A stretch of DNA of 64,000 nt from Pantoea sp. GD03673 (GCF_029844725.1 NZ_JAOCKJ010000007.1:186001-250000); one strand, 5' to 3'; counted from the first letter of the stretch, positions 1 through 10,629 are shown. Translations and numbers: made by a program. The notes: a model not told the origin generated them from the sequence alone.

Positions 1-868
1 AGAAGCAGACATTCAGCATGCAAAGTCCCATCAGCGTCGAGATAATGGCATCCAGCTCATATAACCAGCCCTCGCCACTGCTCAGACGCTGATTGGTACA
101 GTAGGCAGCAAACAGCAGCAGTGCCCCTGTCCACATCACCGGGTTAAAACGCACAAACAGCTGCTTCAGCGGCGGATGTTTCCACGCCAGCGCCCCCAGC
201 ATAAAGAACGGCAGATAGAAAAGTGTCTGCATCACGATGATATTGAACAGACCATCCATCAGCCAGGCGGGCTGGAACATAAACACCAGACGGCGGAATA
301 CACACCAGACCAGCGCCCACGCCAGCACGCCAGCGGTAAGGGCACCCCAGCCCACCCGCGTGTAATCAATGGTGCGATGCTGATCGCGCAACCAGCGGAA
401 GGTCACCATGCCCAGCGTCGTCAGCACCACCAGCACCACCAGGAACCACAGGTGTGAAATCAGCTCCCACATCAGGTTATTAAACTTCTGATAGGGGGTG
501 AAACGGGGCCAGTCAGCCAGTTTATCGGTCCACGCTTTCAGCATGAAAAACTGCGGCAGCGTGATCAGCGGGACGGCGGTGAGAAGGGGGATCCCCACAC
601 GTTCCAGACGCACCTTCAGGAAGTGTCGCGGCTGGTAGCGCAGATAAAGCATGTAGGAAAAGTAGCCCGAGATGACAAAAAAGACCTGCATACGAAACGC
701 ATGAATAAAATCATTCAGCAACGTCAGCCATAACGAGGCCTCGTGGCTGTTTACTGCCCATTTCTGCGCTGAGTAAATGAGGGAAACGTGAAACGGGACC
801 CCCAGTAACATCAGATAGGCGCGGATGGAGTCGAGGAAGTATTCACGTTCAGGTTTTACAGTACTCAT
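1..868 (-). CDS. mdoC: OPG biosynthesis acyltransferase-type membrane protein MdoC/OpgC (3' part cut by window edge)
   Basis: The protein adds succinyl groups to osmoregulated periplasmic glucans at the inner membrane. About 289 codons of roughly 385 are present; the frame runs open from the ATG at 866-868 to the window edge without a stop. The N-terminus begins MSTVKPEREYFLDSIRAYLM, followed by FHVSLIYS and FFVISGYFSYML, the typical start of the acyltransferase-3 membrane family, and then several hydrophobic segments. It is divergent from mdoG, as in E. coli, with about 240 bp between the two. Family membership is read from memory of the E. coli protein; the missing C-terminus cannot be assessed. 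Confidence 0.93.
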   Translation of the reverse strand, partial: MSTVKPEREYFLDSIRAYLMLLGVPFHVSLIYSAQKWAVNSHEASLWLTLLNDFIHAFRMQVFFVISGYFSYMLYLRYQPRHFLKVRLERVGIPLLTAVPLITLPQFFMLKAWTDKLADWPRFTPYQKFNNLMWELISHLWFLVVLVVLTTLGMVTFRWLRDQHRTIDYTRVGWGALTAGVLAWALVWCVFRRLVFMFQPAWLMDGLFNIIVMQTLFYLPFFMLGALAWKHPPLKQLFVRFNPVMWTGALLLFAAYCTNQRLSSGEGWLYELDAIISTLMGLCMLNVCF

Positions 869-1106
869 AAAGTTCCAGTTCGTTTGTACGTTTGGCCAGT
901 TTCACCCTGAAACCGGATTATGCTCAGACAAAATTCTACCTGGGATAAACCGGGTATACTATCAGTGGAATCCGTAGTGTCTAATTGTCCTAAAAGTAGC
1001 GTTAAGCCTGGCGAAATGCGGGAACAATGTTGCGCATAAGCTGTCGGAAAACCGAATAATCCTTTAAGATAAACGGGTTTGATTTAAGCACACGAAAGGG
1101 GGGGAT

Positions 1107-2672
1107 GTGCTGACTAAAGAAAAAAATAAAGCCGGACTGATGAAGGTACGCTGGATTGGTACTGCGGTTCTGCTGGCGTTGTACGCTAATAACAGTTGGG
1201 CGTTTAACATCGATGATGTTGCAAAACAAGCCAAAGCGTTGGCAGGGAAAAGCTTCGAAGCGCCTAAAAGCAATTTACCCTCTCAATTTCGTGAAATGAA
1301 ATTTGCTGATTATCAGCAGATCCAGTTTAACCACGATAAAGCGTATTGGGGAAAACTGCGCACGCCATTCAAGCTGGAGTTCTATCATCAGGGCATGTAT
1401 TTCGATACCCCGGTGCAGATTAACGAAGTGACCGCCAGCGCGGTGCGCGAGATTAAATACAACCCCGATTATTTTAATTTCGGTAATGTAAAACATGACG
1501 CGGATGCAGTAAAAAACCTCGGTTTTGCCGGCTTCAAAGTGCTTTACCCTCTTAACAACAAGGGTAAAAACGATGAGATTGCCAGCTTCCTGGGGGCCAG
1601 CTACTTCCGTGTGATCGGTGCCGGTCAGGTGTATGGCCTGTCGGCGCGTGGGCTTGCTATCGATACGGCGCTGCCGTCCGGTGAAGAGTTCCCGCGTTTC
1701 AAAGAGTTCTGGATTGAACGTCCGAAGCCACAGGACAAACAGCTGGTGATCTATGCACTGCTCGATTCGCCGCGCGCGACGGGTGCGTATCGCTTTGTGC
1801 TGCATCCGGGTGAAGCGTCAACGGTTGATGTGCAGTCAAAAGTTTACCTGCGTGATAACGTCGGCAAACTGGGTATTGCACCGCTGACCAGTATGTTCCT
1901 GTTTGGTCAGAACCAGCCGTCCACCGTGAATAACTTCCGTCCGGCCCTGCACGACTCTGACGGTCTCTCCATCCACAATGGCAACGGGGAGTGGATTTGG
2001 CGTCCGCTGAATAACCCGCGTCATCTGGCGGTGAGCACTTACACCATTGAGAATCCAAAAGGGTTTGGTCTGCTGCAGCGTGGGCGTGACTTCAACAACT
2101 ATCAGGATCTTGATGACCGCTACGACCTGCGTCCAAGCGGCTGGGTTGAGCCTGTCGGCGACTGGGGTAAAGGCCGGGTTGAACTGGTTGAAATCCCGAC
2201 GGCAGATGAAACCAACGACAACATCGTTGCGTTCTGGACGCCAGAAACGCTGCCAGAACCTGGCAAAGAGATGAATTTCAAATATCGTCTGCACTTCTCG
2301 CGCGACGAAAACCAGCTGCACTCCAATGACACGGCCTGGGTCAAAAACACCCTGCGTTCAGCGGGTGACGTCAAGCAGTCAAATCTGGTGCGTCAGCCGG
2401 ATGGCACCGTGGCCTTCACCATCGACTTCGTGGGTAAAGACATGAGCAAGATGGCGGAAAACAGTCAGGTGGCACCGCAGGTCAGCGTCGGTAAAAATGC
2501 TGATGTGGTTGAGCAGAGCGTACGTTATAACCCGGTCACCAAAGGCTGGCGTCTGGTGTTGCGTCTGCGTGTGAAAGACGCCAAACAGGCCACCGAAATG
2601 CGTGCAGCGCTGGTTAGCGGCGACAAGACATTGACGGAAACCTGGAGCTATCAGTTACCTGCCAATGAATAA
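1107..2672 (+). CDS. mdoG: Glucans biosynthesis protein G (periplasmic)
   Basis: MdoG is a periplasmic protein that helps release or branch the beta-1,2-glucan backbone of osmoregulated periplasmic glucans. The protein aligns end to end with E. coli MdoG, for example [24 protein letters not shown] text (here [18 protein letters not shown]) and the C-terminus [11 protein letters not shown] signal peptide ends near NNSWA-F. The start given is a GTG preceded by a G-rich tract (1097-1104). The internal ATG at 1140 (MKVRWIG) would give 510 residues and has a weaker ribosome site. E. coli carries a short N-terminal leader before the same MKxRW, so the longer start is reasonable. The gene overlaps mdoH by 8 bp, which indicates a tight operon. 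Confidence 0.95.
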   Translation: MLTKEKNKAGLMKVRWIGTAVLLALYANNSWAFNIDDVAKQAKALAGKSFEAPKSNLPSQFREMKFADYQQIQFNHDKAYWGKLRTPFKLEFYHQGMYFDTPVQINEVTASAVREIKYNPDYFNFGNVKHDADAVKNLGFAGFKVLYPLNNKGKNDEIASFLGASYFRVIGAGQVYGLSARGLAIDTALPSGEEFPRFKEFWIERPKPQDKQLVIYALLDSPRATGAYRFVLHPGEASTVDVQSKVYLRDNVGKLGIAPLTSMFLFGQNQPSTVNNFRPALHDSDGLSIHNGNGEWIWRPLNNPRHLAVSTYTIENPKGFGLLQRGRDFNNYQDLDDRYDLRPSGWVEPVGDWGKGRVELVEIPTADETNDNIVAFWTPETLPEPGKEMNFKYRLHFSRDENQLHSNDTAWVKNTLRSAGDVKQSNLVRQPDGTVAFTIDFVGKDMSKMAENSQVAPQVSVGKNADVVEQSVRYNPVTKGWRLVLRLRVKDAKQATEMRAALVSGDKTLTETWSYQLPANE

Positions 2673-5217
2673 ATCGACTTTTACACCTCAACGTTATGTG
2701 GAATCTCTGCCGCTGGATGCGGCAGGGAAGGCCCGCCTGAGCGTCTCATTGCAGAATGCCGGCGAGTTCCACTTCATCCATGACGCGCTGGGCAGGGATG
2801 TCGCAGCCAGTGATCGCCCCGATGATGCGCCGTTAAAATCGGTCTCGTCGCGGGTCGAAATGGCCTGGCCCGATTCGCTGGCCGACGGTCAGCAGCTGGG
2901 TAAAGATTACCTCGACCGCACCACGCTGAAGGCGATGCCGAAGGTCAAACGCTCACTGATGTTCCCGGAAGCCTGGCGTACCAACCCGGTTGCCCGTGCC
3001 TGGGACTCACTGCGTGGACACAAATCGGTGCCGCGTTATGCCAATGCGGAAGAGCAGCGTGCCGAAGAGAAATGGCGTCATGTCGGTTCGATTCGCCGCT
3101 ACATCCTGCTCATCCTGACCATTTTCCAGACCGTGGTCGCCACCTGGTACATGAAAAGCATTCTGCCCTATCAGGGCTGGACGCTGCTCGACCCGATGGA
3201 GATGATCAATCAGAACTGGCAGCAGTCCGTGATGCAGATCCTGCCTTATGTATTGCAGACCGGCATCCTGTTCCTGTTCGCCATCCTGTTCTGCTGGGTT
3301 TCGGCGGGTTTCTGGACCGCCCTGATGGGCTTCCTGCAACTGCTGATTGGCCGCGATAAGTACAGCATCTCCTACTCGACTGTCGGGGATGAGCCGCTGA
3401 ATCCGGCCCATCGCACTGCGCTGATCATGCCAATCTGTAATGAAGACGTCGAACGTGTCTACGCGGGACTGCGTGCCACCTGGGAGTCTGTGGTGCGCAC
3501 CGGTAACGCTGAACACTTCGACGTCTACATTCTCAGCGACAGTTACGACGCGGATATCGCCATTGCCGAGCAGAAAGCCTGGATGGAACTGGTGCGGGAT
3601 GTTGGCGGGGCAGGCAAGATTTTCTATCGCCGTCGTCGTCGTCGCGTGAAGCGTAAAAGCGGTAACATCGATGACTTCTGCCGCCGCTGGGGCAGCAACT
3701 ACAGCTATATGGTGGTGCTGGACGCCGACAGCGTCATGAGCGGAGAGTGTCTTACCGGTCTGGTGCGTATGATGGATGCGAACCCGAATGCCGGTATCAT
3801 CCAGTCGTCGCCGAAAGCTTCGGGTATGGATACGCTCTATGCGCGCTGTCAGCAGTTTGCGACCCGCGTCTACGGTCCGCTGTTTACTGCCGGTCTGCAC
3901 TTCTGGCAGCTGGGCGAGTCTCACTACTGGGGTCACAACGCCATTATCCGCGTGAAGCCCTTTATTGAGCACTGTGCGCTGGCACCGTTACCGGGTGAAG
4001 GCTCCTTTGCCGGTTCGATCATGTCGCATGACTTTGTTGAAGCCGCGCTGATGCGTCGTGCAGGCTGGGGCGTCTGGATTGCCTATGACCTGCCGGGTTC
4101 CTATGAAGAGCTGCCACCGAACCTGCTGGATGAGCTGAAGCGTGACCGCCGCTGGTGTCACGGTAACCTGATGAACTTCCGCCTGTTCCTGGTTAAAGGT
4201 ATGCACCCGGTTCACCGTGCGGTGTTCCTGACCGGTGTCATGTCCTACCTGTCGGCACCGCTGTGGTTTATGTTCCTGGCGCTGTCTACTGCCTTGCAGG
4301 TGGTGCATACGCTGATGGAACCGACCTACTTCCTGCAACCACGGCAGCTGTTCCCGGTCTGGCCGCAGTGGCGTCCGGAGCTGGCCATCGCGCTCTTCTC
4401 AACCACGATGGTGCTGTTGTTCCTGCCGAAGATGCTGAGTGTGGTGTTGATCTGGTTTAAAGGATCAAAAGCCTACGGTGGTCCGCTGCGCCTGCTGGCT
4501 TCACTGGTGCTGGAAACGCTGTTCTCGGTGCTGCTGGCACCGGTACGTATGCTGTTCCACACGGTGTTTGTGGTCAGTGCTTTCCTTGGCTGGGAAGTGG
4601 TGTGGAACTCGCCACAGCGTGATGACGATGCGACCCCGTGGAGCGAGGCGTTCAAACGTCACGGTTCGCAGATGGCACTGGGTCTGGTGTGGGCAATTGG
4701 TATGGGACTGCTGGATCTCAACTTCCTGTGGTGGCTGGCACCGATTGTCTTCTCGCTGATCCTGTCGCCGTTTGTCTCGGTCATGTCGAGCCGGGCAACA
4801 TTGGGTCTTAAGAGCAAGAAAGCGAAGCTGTTCCTGATCCCGGAAGAGTACGCACCGCCGCAGGAGCTGGTGGATACCGATCGCTATGTGCAGCTGAACC
4901 GCGAGCGTGCGCTGGAAAATGGCTTTATGCATGCCCTGTTCCATCCCGCTTTCAACGCACTGGCAACGGCCCTGGCAACATCGCGCCACAAGCAGAGTCA
5001 GTTACTGGACTATGCCCGTGACCGCCGTGTGGATCAGGCTCTGAGTGATGCCCCGGATAAACTGAACCGCGATCAGCGTCTGCAGTTAATCAGCGATCCG
5101 GTGGTGCTGGCCCGTGTTCACACCCGACTGTGGGAAAATGCGGACAAGTATCATCAGTGGGTAGAGAGTTATCAGAAACTCACGCTTAACCCTCACGCGC
5201 TGGCAAAAAACGCGTAA
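2665..5217 (+). CDS. mdoH: Glucans biosynthesis glucosyltransferase H
   Basis: MdoH is the inner-membrane glucosyltransferase that polymerises UDP-glucose into the linear beta-1,2-glucan of osmoregulated periplasmic glucans. At 850 residues it is close to the E. coli length. An N-terminal soluble part leads into two membrane helices around residues 140-230. A family-2 glycosyltransferase domain follows, with LDADS (D353, D355) and the RDRRW motif (R493-W497) that binds the acceptor and nucleotide. After that come several C-terminal membrane helices. The start lies inside the 3' end of mdoG, so translational coupling is likely. A rho-independent terminator follows the stop codon directly. Confidence 0.97.
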   Translation: MNKSTFTPQRYVESLPLDAAGKARLSVSLQNAGEFHFIHDALGRDVAASDRPDDAPLKSVSSRVEMAWPDSLADGQQLGKDYLDRTTLKAMPKVKRSLMFPEAWRTNPVARAWDSLRGHKSVPRYANAEEQRAEEKWRHVGSIRRYILLILTIFQTVVATWYMKSILPYQGWTLLDPMEMINQNWQQSVMQILPYVLQTGILFLFAILFCWVSAGFWTALMGFLQLLIGRDKYSISYSTVGDEPLNPAHRTALIMPICNEDVERVYAGLRATWESVVRTGNAEHFDVYILSDSYDADIAIAEQKAWMELVRDVGGAGKIFYRRRRRRVKRKSGNIDDFCRRWGSNYSYMVVLDADSVMSGECLTGLVRMMDANPNAGIIQSSPKASGMDTLYARCQQFATRVYGPLFTAGLHFWQLGESHYWGHNAIIRVKPFIEHCALAPLPGEGSFAGSIMSHDFVEAALMRRAGWGVWIAYDLPGSYEELPPNLLDELKRDRRWCHGNLMNFRLFLVKGMHPVHRAVFLTGVMSYLSAPLWFMFLALSTALQVVHTLMEPTYFLQPRQLFPVWPQWRPELAIALFSTTMVLLFLPKMLSVVLIWFKGSKAYGGPLRLLASLVLETLFSVLLAPVRMLFHTVFVVSAFLGWEVVWNSPQRDDDATPWSEAFKRHGSQMALGLVWAIGMGLLDLNFLWWLAPIVFSLILSPFVSVMSSRATLGLKSKKAKLFLIPEEYAPPQELVDTDRYVQLNRERALENGFMHALFHPAFNALATALATSRHKQSQLLDYARDRRVDQALSDAPDKLNRDQRLQLISDPVVLARVHTRLWENADKYHQWVESYQKLTLNPHALAKNA

Positions 5218-5221
5218 TCTG

Positions 5222-5250
5222 AAAAAGCGGCAGCGATGCCGCTTTTTTTA
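5222..5250 (+). terminator. Rho-independent terminator after mdoGH
   Basis: The stem AAAGCGGCA / TGCCGCTTT with a GCGA-type loop is followed by a T-run, immediately after the mdoH stop codon. Confidence 0.85.
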
Positions 5251-5344
5251 TCGGATTAAAACAGCAGCAGGATGATAAATTCAGAGCTGGCAGTCACCGC
5301 AGGCCGCGTGTGACGATTTCAACGGCTGTTCAGGGCGGGTATCA

Positions 5345-5587
5345 GTGGTGAAAGGGTTTTTAAAAGCAGGCGTTATGATGACGGCTGTGTTCTGTTTAAG
5401 CGGGTGCGGCAGTATTATCAGCCGTACCGTGCCCGGACAGGGGCACGGTAATCAGTATTATCCCGGCGTGCAGTGGGATGTGCGCGACAGCGGGTGGCGG
5501 GTGCTGACCATCCTTGATCTGCCCCTGTCGCTGGTGGTTGACACCCTCCTGTTACCAGTGGATGCCAGTCACGGTCCTTACGAGTAA
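5345..5587 (+). CDS. yceK: YceK family lipoprotein
   Basis: Small outer-membrane-type lipoprotein of unknown function. The lipobox LSGC places the lipidated Cys at residue 21 with this start, and the body (SIISRTVPGQGHGNQYYPGV and LDLPLSLVVDTLLLP) closely matches E. coli YceK. The start is a GTG; a second GTG follows at 5348, and ATG codons at 5375 and 5378 would leave too short a signal peptide. The last 10 bp overlap the 3' end of the convergent msyB, so the two stop codons interlock. Confidence 0.9.
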   Translation: MVKGFLKAGVMMTAVFCLSGCGSIISRTVPGQGHGNQYYPGVQWDVRDSGWRVLTILDLPLSLVVDTLLLPVDASHGPYE

Positions 5588-5979
5588 CTGCGATCGGAGT
5601 CGCTGTTATCATCCTCCCACTCTTGCGCCGCAGCTTCACCTTCTTCGGTGTCAAGCGGCGGCTCCAGCTGAAACTCGCCATCATCCCACTCATGCAGCGT
5701 ATTTTCCGCTAACCACTCCTGACGCAGCTCCACTTCATCAAAGTCTGCATCAAAAATTGCCTGTGCGCCTTCACCGCTGCGGAAAGGCAGGCATTCACCC
5801 GCATCACCTTCCTCTGCCAGGAACTCAGCCTGCCACATGATATCGCCATCCTGCATCACATACTTCTGCAGGCCAAACTGGCCGATCGAGACGTCTTCTT
5901 CATCCACTTCAGGGTTGTTAGCGAGGAACTCCTCACGTGCAGCATCAATCGCTTCCTCTAACGTACTGTACATGCTCAT
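5578..5979 (-). CDS. msyB: Acidic protein MsyB
   Basis: MsyB is a small, very acidic cytosolic protein. In E. coli, extra copies suppress secY and secA defects, and it belongs to the general stress regulon. The sequence is rich in Asp and Glu and carries the family text DGDIMWQAEFLAEEG, RQEWLAENTLHEWDDGEFQL and LEPPLDTEEG. It is 133 residues, slightly longer than the E. coli form (about 124) because of a tail ending DDNSDSDRSYS. A good ribosome site (GGAGAAGAG on the minus strand) lies just upstream. It converges with yceK with a 10-bp overlap. Confidence 0.94.
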   Translation of the reverse strand: MSMYSTLEEAIDAAREEFLANNPEVDEEDVSIGQFGLQKYVMQDGDIMWQAEFLAEEGDAGECLPFRSGEGAQAIFDADFDEVELRQEWLAENTLHEWDDGEFQLEPPLDTEEGEAAAQEWEDDNSDSDRSYS

Positions 5980-6109
5980 CGCTCTTCTCCTTACGGGTTC
6001 ATTGCCTACGGATTAATTTGATTTCAGTGAAGGATAGACGAAATCTGAGGGAGGGAAAGGGAAGGGCGGTGCAACTGGCGGGAAATACGTCATTTCCCGC
6101 CAGCCAGAG

Positions 6110-6376
6110 TCAGATCATCTTTTGCGGAAAGTGCAGAACGGGCTGAACGGACTCATGAATCACTGGTGCTGAGTAACGGATACAACATTTTATACAGGGC
6201 TTTACTTTCTTAAAATTAATTCTGGCGATCGACAGGGCCTGACTCAGATTATATAACGTGCCGATAAATATCAGATCTTCTTTATCGGGAAGACGTTTGC
6301 ACCCTTTTTGATGAAGGAAATGATAATTTTCCTGATCGGTACCGATAGTAACGTAATAGTAGAGACCTTTGTTCAT
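6110..6376 (-). CDS. Hypothetical small protein with His/Cys metal-site pattern
   Basis: I do not recognise a named gene. The 88-residue product has the pattern H41-x3-C45, then an LIFIGTLYNLSQAL stretch, then PC-x2-CC near residues 67-71. This spacing resembles small Ada-type zinc-binding modules, where an H-x3-C pair and a C-x2-C pair flank a short helix; that is a structural guess only. No signal peptide or membrane helix is evident. The coding sequence and its surroundings are clearly AT-richer than the neighbouring genes, and the ribosome site (GGGA, about 10 nt upstream) is weak. It sits between msyB and lpxL, where K-12 has mdtG. It may be acquired DNA or a rapidly evolving gene. Confidence 0.55.
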   Translation of the reverse strand: MNKGLYYYVTIGTDQENYHFLHQKGCKRLPDKEDLIFIGTLYNLSQALSIARINFKKVKPCIKCCIRYSAPVIHESVQPVLHFPQKMI

Positions 6377-6869
6377 ATAATATGTCCCGTTAGAGGTTGC
6401 TGTGTATTGTCTTTTTTATAATTTTGGCCAGAGCCGTTAAAAGCCTGACTGTTACAAACGAAATTACCGATAAGCCTGAACGACTTCAAATTCCATAACG
6501 GTCTATCAGTGCGTTAAAAAAAGCCAAAATGGAATATAAGCCCGATGAATGGACTAATTGATTGTAAAGTAAGTTGATTTTTATCAATTCATAAGCGCAG
6601 AAACACCATTAAGACCCGCTAAATAGGATTAGGCCTGGAATAAGCAATAAACAGCGCCATATAAAATTAAACACCGATTGCTGCAATATTAATTAATAAA
6701 ACGCCGCAGTGAGAAAATACGGCTTCCCGCTCGGTTAATTGATTAGCGGCAGTAACGGTAAGCTGCAAGAAATAATATCCCGGACATGCTCCAGCATTAA
6801 TAACTGGCCCTGCTGAAGTGCTGAAAGGATTCGTCTGTGATGAGCAACTGATTTATTAAACAGCGAGTC
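6377..6869. other. AT-rich intergenic stretch without convincing gene
   Basis: This stretch of about 490 bp between the small ORF at 6110 and the lpxL terminator is noticeably AT-rich. It contains no ORF with coding character. No remnant of the efflux gene mdtG, which sits here in K-12, could be read in any frame. Confidence 0.6.
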
Positions 6870-6908
6870 GGGAAAGAAAGCGCTAAATGACAGGCAGTCA
6901 TTTAGCGC
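6870..6908 (-). terminator. Terminator hairpin after lpxL
   Basis: A perfect 12-bp inverted repeat, GCGCTAAATGAC (6880-6891) and GTCATTTAGCGC (6897-6908), has a 5-nt loop. It lies just beyond the lpxL stop and is followed on the minus strand by the T-rich TTTCTTT. Confidence 0.75.
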
Positions 6909-6915
6909 GAACTGA

Positions 6916-7839
6916 TTAATAACGTGAAGGTTCACCTTCGGGACGTGTTTTAAAGCGACGGTGGAGCCACATGTACTGTTCCGGTGCCAGCAGCACGCCC
7001 TCCTCAACCACTTTATTCATCCTGGCTGCGGTTACTTCATCGCTCTCCAGCGTAAATTCACCGCTGATGTCAGGCAATATCATCAGTTCATAACCCCGGC
7101 CGCCAGGCAGACGACGCGGTACAAAAGGGATCACCGCCGGTTTACCTGTGCGGATCAGCAGATGCGTACCCACCGTCGTTGCCGCTTTTTCCACGGCAAA
7201 GAACGGCACAAAGACGCTGCTGCGGGGGCCATAATCGTGATCGGGTGCATACCAGATTATGTCGCCGTGCTTCAGGGCGCGGATCATGCCTTTGAGATCT
7301 TTACGGTCGATCATGCTTTTATTCGACCGCATCCGGCCTTTTACCTGCAGCCAGTCGATCAGTTTGTTGTCATTGGGGCGATAGACGCCAATGCCGGGAT
7401 TATGGATACCAAACATGCGGGCGCCAATCTCCAGCGTCAGAAAGTGCATCCCGATGAGCAGCACGCCTCGCTGACTGTCGCGGGCCTGCTGGATATGCTC
7501 CAGACCCGAAGGCGTATGCCATTTGTTGATGCGCCAGTCCGGCCAGAACCACGCCATACCGGTTTCAATTAATCCCATGCCGACCGATTCGAAGTTGTGC
7601 TTAACCATCGCTTCCCGGTCGCTCGCCGGCATATCCGGAAACGTTAGTTCCAGATTACGCCGGGCAATATTGACGCGGCGCGTCATAAAACGCATCCCAA
7701 TACGGCCAATATTGCAGCCGAGAACATAAAGCAGGGGATAGGGAAGTAGCACCAAAAGATAAAGAGAAGCGACACCCAGCCAGGTCAGCCAATAGCGCGG
7801 GTGAAGCAGTTCTCGTGAAAACTGAGGCAACTGGGTCAT
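6916..7839 (-). CDS. lpxL: Kdo2-lipid IVA lauroyltransferase LpxL (HtrB)
   Basis: LpxL transfers laurate from acyl-ACP to Kdo2-lipid IVA during lipid A synthesis at the inner membrane. With the start chosen here the protein has 307 residues (E. coli 306) and begins [20 protein letters not shown]. One N-terminal membrane helix spans residues 18-40. The HX4E catalytic motif is H132-FLTL-E137. The C-terminus, [19 protein letters not shown], matches E. coli. The frame remains open upstream to 7950, but those extra residues (MPVLSVIF...) have no counterpart in the family, so I reject the long start. The gene is divergent from trhO. Confidence 0.95.
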   Translation of the reverse strand: MTQLPQFSRELLHPRYWLTWLGVASLYLLVLLPYPLLYVLGCNIGRIGMRFMTRRVNIARRNLELTFPDMPASDREAMVKHNFESVGMGLIETGMAWFWPDWRINKWHTPSGLEHIQQARDSQRGVLLIGMHFLTLEIGARMFGIHNPGIGVYRPNDNKLIDWLQVKGRMRSNKSMIDRKDLKGMIRALKHGDIIWYAPDHDYGPRSSVFVPFFAVEKAATTVGTHLLIRTGKPAVIPFVPRRLPGGRGYELMILPDISGEFTLESDEVTAARMNKVVEEGVLLAPEQYMWLHRRFKTRPEGEPSRY

Positions 7840-8092
7840 GTGAAGGTTAATTTTCCTGCGTCGCGCACCGTTCGGTGCTGATATCTCATTGATTTCCGCC
7901 ATTGTGCCAGTTTTTATCGTGCGTATAAATATCACCGACAGAACAGGCAACGGCAGGCTGGCGTTAACCAGCCAGAGAGTGCGTAAAAAACCAGCAATCC
8001 AGAATCAATTCTGACGGTGGCCTTTGCATCCCGGTGAAATCAGGTATCATGTGCGCGCTAAATTTCTCCTATTGATAACAGGAAAGAACACC

Positions 8093-9142
8093 ATGCCAGT
8101 GTTACATAACCTCGTTTCCAATAAAGAGCTGAAGGCGCGCATGCTGGCTGAAACCGAGCCGCGCACCACTGTCTCTTTTTATAAATATTTCCAGATTGCC
8201 GATCCCAAAGCTTTTCGTGACGCGCTCTACCTTGGCCTGACATCGCTTAAGGTCTTTGGCCGCGTCTATGTGGCGCACGAAGGGATCAATGCGCAGATCA
8301 GCGTGCCCGCCAGCCAGTATGAAAAAATGAAAGACTGGCTGTATGGCTTCGATCCGGCGCTGAACAACCTGCGAATGAATATTGCGCTTGATGATGATGG
8401 AAAATCATTCTGGGTGCTCCGTCTGAAAGTGCGCGATCGCATTGTCGCGGACGGCATCGACGACGCCAGTTTTGATGCCAGCGATGTAGGCCAATACCTG
8501 AAGGCGGCTGAAGTTAACGCCATGCTGGACGATCCTGACGCACTCTTCGTCGATATGCGTAACCATTACGAATATGAAGTGGGCCGCTTTGACAATGCGC
8601 TGGAAGTGCCTGCTGACACCTTCCGCGATCAGCTGCCGATGGCTGTTGATATGCTGCAGGATCAGAAAGGCAAAAAGATCGTGATGTACTGCACTGGCGG
8701 GATCCGCTGTGAAAAGGCCAGTGCCTGGATGCGGCATAACGGCTTCGAGGATGTTTACCACATTGAAGGCGGGATCATCGAGTATGCCCGACGTGCCCGC
8801 GAGCAGGGATTACCGGTACGCTTCAAAGGCAAAAACTTCGTCTTTGACGAGCGCATGGGTGAGCGAATCTCTGACGACGTGCTGTCGAACTGTCACCAGT
8901 GCGGTGAACCCTGCGATACCCACGTCAATTGCGTGAATGACGGCTGTCATCTGCTGTTTATTCAGTGCAAAAGCTGTGCAGAGAAGTTTGAGAACTGCTG
9001 TAGCCCGATCTGTCAGGAAGAGGCAAAACTCTCACCGGAAGAGCAGCGCGCTCGCCGGGCAGGACGTGAGAATGGCAACAAGATCTTTAACAAGTCGCGT
9101 GGCCTGTTGAACATGACCATTCCTTCGCCGCTGAAGAAATAA
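8093..9142 (+). CDS. trhO: tRNA uridine(34) hydroxylase TrhO (rhodanese family, YceA)
   Basis: TrhO carries out oxygen-dependent hydroxylation of wobble uridine 34 in a subset of tRNAs, giving 5-hydroxyuridine. The protein has 349 residues. An N-terminal acylphosphatase-like part contains [17 protein letters not shown] rhodanese domain follows with the active loop C200-TGGIR. The C-terminal region is Cys-rich ([14 protein letters not shown] and [12 protein letters not shown]) and probably metal-binding. The start [10 protein letters not shown] has the ribosome site AGGAAAG at 8080-8086 and matches E. coli. The frame stays open upstream to 8024, but there is no better start there. It is followed by a strong hairpin. 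Confidence 0.96.
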   Translation: MPVLHNLVSNKELKARMLAETEPRTTVSFYKYFQIADPKAFRDALYLGLTSLKVFGRVYVAHEGINAQISVPASQYEKMKDWLYGFDPALNNLRMNIALDDDGKSFWVLRLKVRDRIVADGIDDASFDASDVGQYLKAAEVNAMLDDPDALFVDMRNHYEYEVGRFDNALEVPADTFRDQLPMAVDMLQDQKGKKIVMYCTGGIRCEKASAWMRHNGFEDVYHIEGGIIEYARRAREQGLPVRFKGKNFVFDERMGERISDDVLSNCHQCGEPCDTHVNCVNDGCHLLFIQCKSCAEKFENCCSPICQEEAKLSPEEQRARRAGRENGNKIFNKSRGLLNMTIPSPLKK

Positions 9143-9148
9143 GCGTGG

Positions 9149-9184
9149 CCGCCTGAAGTCAGCTTCAGGCGGCTTGCTGTTTTA
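9149..9184. terminator. Hairpin between convergent trhO and yceI
   Basis: A perfect 11-bp stem, GCCGCCTGAAG (9149-9159) and CTTCAGGCGGC (9164-9174), is followed by an interrupted T-tract. It probably ends trhO, and may also act on yceI read-through. Confidence 0.75.
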
Positions 9185-9757
9185 CTGGCGCACACCTTCA
9201 ACCGAGATCATCAGCTCAACCTTCTGCGAAGCGGGCCCCAGATCTTTAGTGATGTTGAAATCTTTCAGTGCAATTTCACCTTCTGCTTCAAAGCCTGCGC
9301 GGTAACCGCCCCACGGATCTTTTCCTTCACCCAGCATTTTCGCCTCCAGCGTCACCGGTTTAGTCACGCCATTCAGCGTGAGATCGCCGGTAATCTTCAG
9401 CTCATCACCCTCTTTCTTCACTGCAGTGGATTTGAACGTGGCCTGCGGATTTTTGCTGCTGTTCAGGAAGTCAGCGCTGCGCAGGTGCTTGTCACGTTCC
9501 GCATGATTGGTATCAACGCTGCTGGTGTTAATGGTCACGTCGACTTTATCTGCAGCTGGGTTCTTCTCATCAAAGGTGAAGCTGCCATCAAAATCTTTAA
9601 AAGTACCGTAGAGCCAGCTGTAACCCAGATGCTGAATGCGGAACTGAATAAAAGCGTGCTGGCCTTCTTTATCGATTTTGTAGTCCGCAGCGCTGGCGGT
9701 CATTGCGCCGAGCAGCAGGCTGGCACCGGTCATCGCCAGCAGGGTCTTCTTGAACAT
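9182..9757 (-). CDS. yceI: YceI family periplasmic protein
   Basis: YceI-family proteins are periplasmic lipocalin-like beta barrels that bind polyisoprenoid-type lipids. In E. coli the gene is induced by high osmolarity and alkaline pH. The 191-residue precursor has a signal peptide, [11 protein letters not shown] through ASA (about 23 residues), and then [18 protein letters not shown]. The conserved segments [20 protein letters not shown] and [13 protein letters not shown] are present. It lies one base after the cytochrome gene yceJ, so the pair is an operon as in E. coli. Confidence 0.95.
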   Translation of the reverse strand: MFKKTLLAMTGASLLLGAMTASAADYKIDKEGQHAFIQFRIQHLGYSWLYGTFKDFDGSFTFDEKNPAADKVDVTINTSSVDTNHAERDKHLRSADFLNSSKNPQATFKSTAVKKEGDELKITGDLTLNGVTKPVTLEAKMLGEGKDPWGGYRAGFEAEGEIALKDFNITKDLGPASQKVELMISVEGVRQ

Positions 9758-9758
9758 A

Positions 9759-10334
9759 TTATTTATCCTTTTCAGAGGGTAAGGGGAATCGTAAACCTGA
9801 CATCCGTTTTAAAGTGGTATCGCGATCGATAACGTGATGTTTTATGGCAGCCAGACCATGCAGCACCGACAGGAGCACCACCGTCCAGGCCAGCCAGAGA
9901 TGGATGTCGCCTGCCAGGTCAGCCTGTTCGCCTGCACCGCTTAACAGCGCGGGCAGGGTAAACCAGTTAAATACGGAGATGGGTTTGCCATCGGCAGTGG
10001 AGATCAGATAGCCGCTGATTAAAATAGCCAGCAGCAGGGTATAAAGCAGCAGATGTGCCACTGCCGAACTGATGCGCACCAGTGGGGAATAACTGCTCAG
10101 CGGTTTTGGCGGCGGTGAAATAACGCGCCACAGCAGGCGAACAACCAGCGTCAGCAACAGGATGACGCCGATGCTTTTATGGATTTCCGGCGCGTCGTGA
10201 TACCAGCTGTCGTAGTAACCGAGGCCGACCATCCATAATCCCAGCGCAAACATGGCATAGATTGCCAGCGCCATGGACCAGTGCAGCAGCACGGCAACCC
10301 GTCCATATTGATGAGGTGTATTACGTAACAACAT
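9759..10334 (-). CDS. yceJ: Cytochrome b561 family protein YceJ
   Basis: Probable inner-membrane b-type cytochrome that passes electrons between quinol and a periplasmic partner. It has 191 residues with four hydrophobic helices. Heme-ligand His candidates lie in [22 protein letters not shown] and [16 protein letters not shown]. The N-terminus [19 protein letters not shown] is typical of the cytochrome b561 (CybB-type) family. It is the first gene of the yceJ-yceI operon. The natural redox partner is unknown; the coupling to yceI suggests a shared envelope role, which is inference. Confidence 0.93.
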   Translation of the reverse strand: MLLRNTPHQYGRVAVLLHWSMALAIYAMFALGLWMVGLGYYDSWYHDAPEIHKSIGVILLLTLVVRLLWRVISPPPKPLSSYSPLVRISSAVAHLLLYTLLLAILISGYLISTADGKPISVFNWFTLPALLSGAGEQADLAGDIHLWLAWTVVLLSVLHGLAAIKHHVIDRDTTLKRMSGLRFPLPSEKDK

Positions 10335-10629
10335 GATGTGGTTTCATAAAGAAATAATATGAAATAAGCATCCACATTATGAAATATAAAAGCAATCATC
10401 CTTACGCTTCTATAAATTTAAATTTCAGGCGTGAAAAGGTTGAATAAAATGGCGGTGAGATGACCAGTATTACTGAATGAGATATTTCTGGTGGAGCATT
10501 CGTCAACGCAGAATGGCGGGAATTAACCTTACGGGCGAATTAAAATGGCATCGTTACTTCAGGAATGGTCAGATTTTGTCAGATTATGTCAGCAGGGCGG
10601 CACCAGTCTGATGCCACCCGTTATCAGAG

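Noticed and set aside
176-457. Plus-strand ORF inside mdoC
   Set aside because: Antisense to a recognisable membrane protein and of low-complexity composition.
3007-3972. Long 321-codon ORF on the minus strand inside mdoH
   Set aside because: It is the antisense shadow of a GC-rich gene, has no family resemblance and is His/Gln/Arg-rich as expected from reversed codons.
6735-7007. 90-codon minus-strand ORF at the lpxL 3' end
   Set aside because: It overlaps lpxL in another frame, includes the terminator hairpin and shows no coding character.
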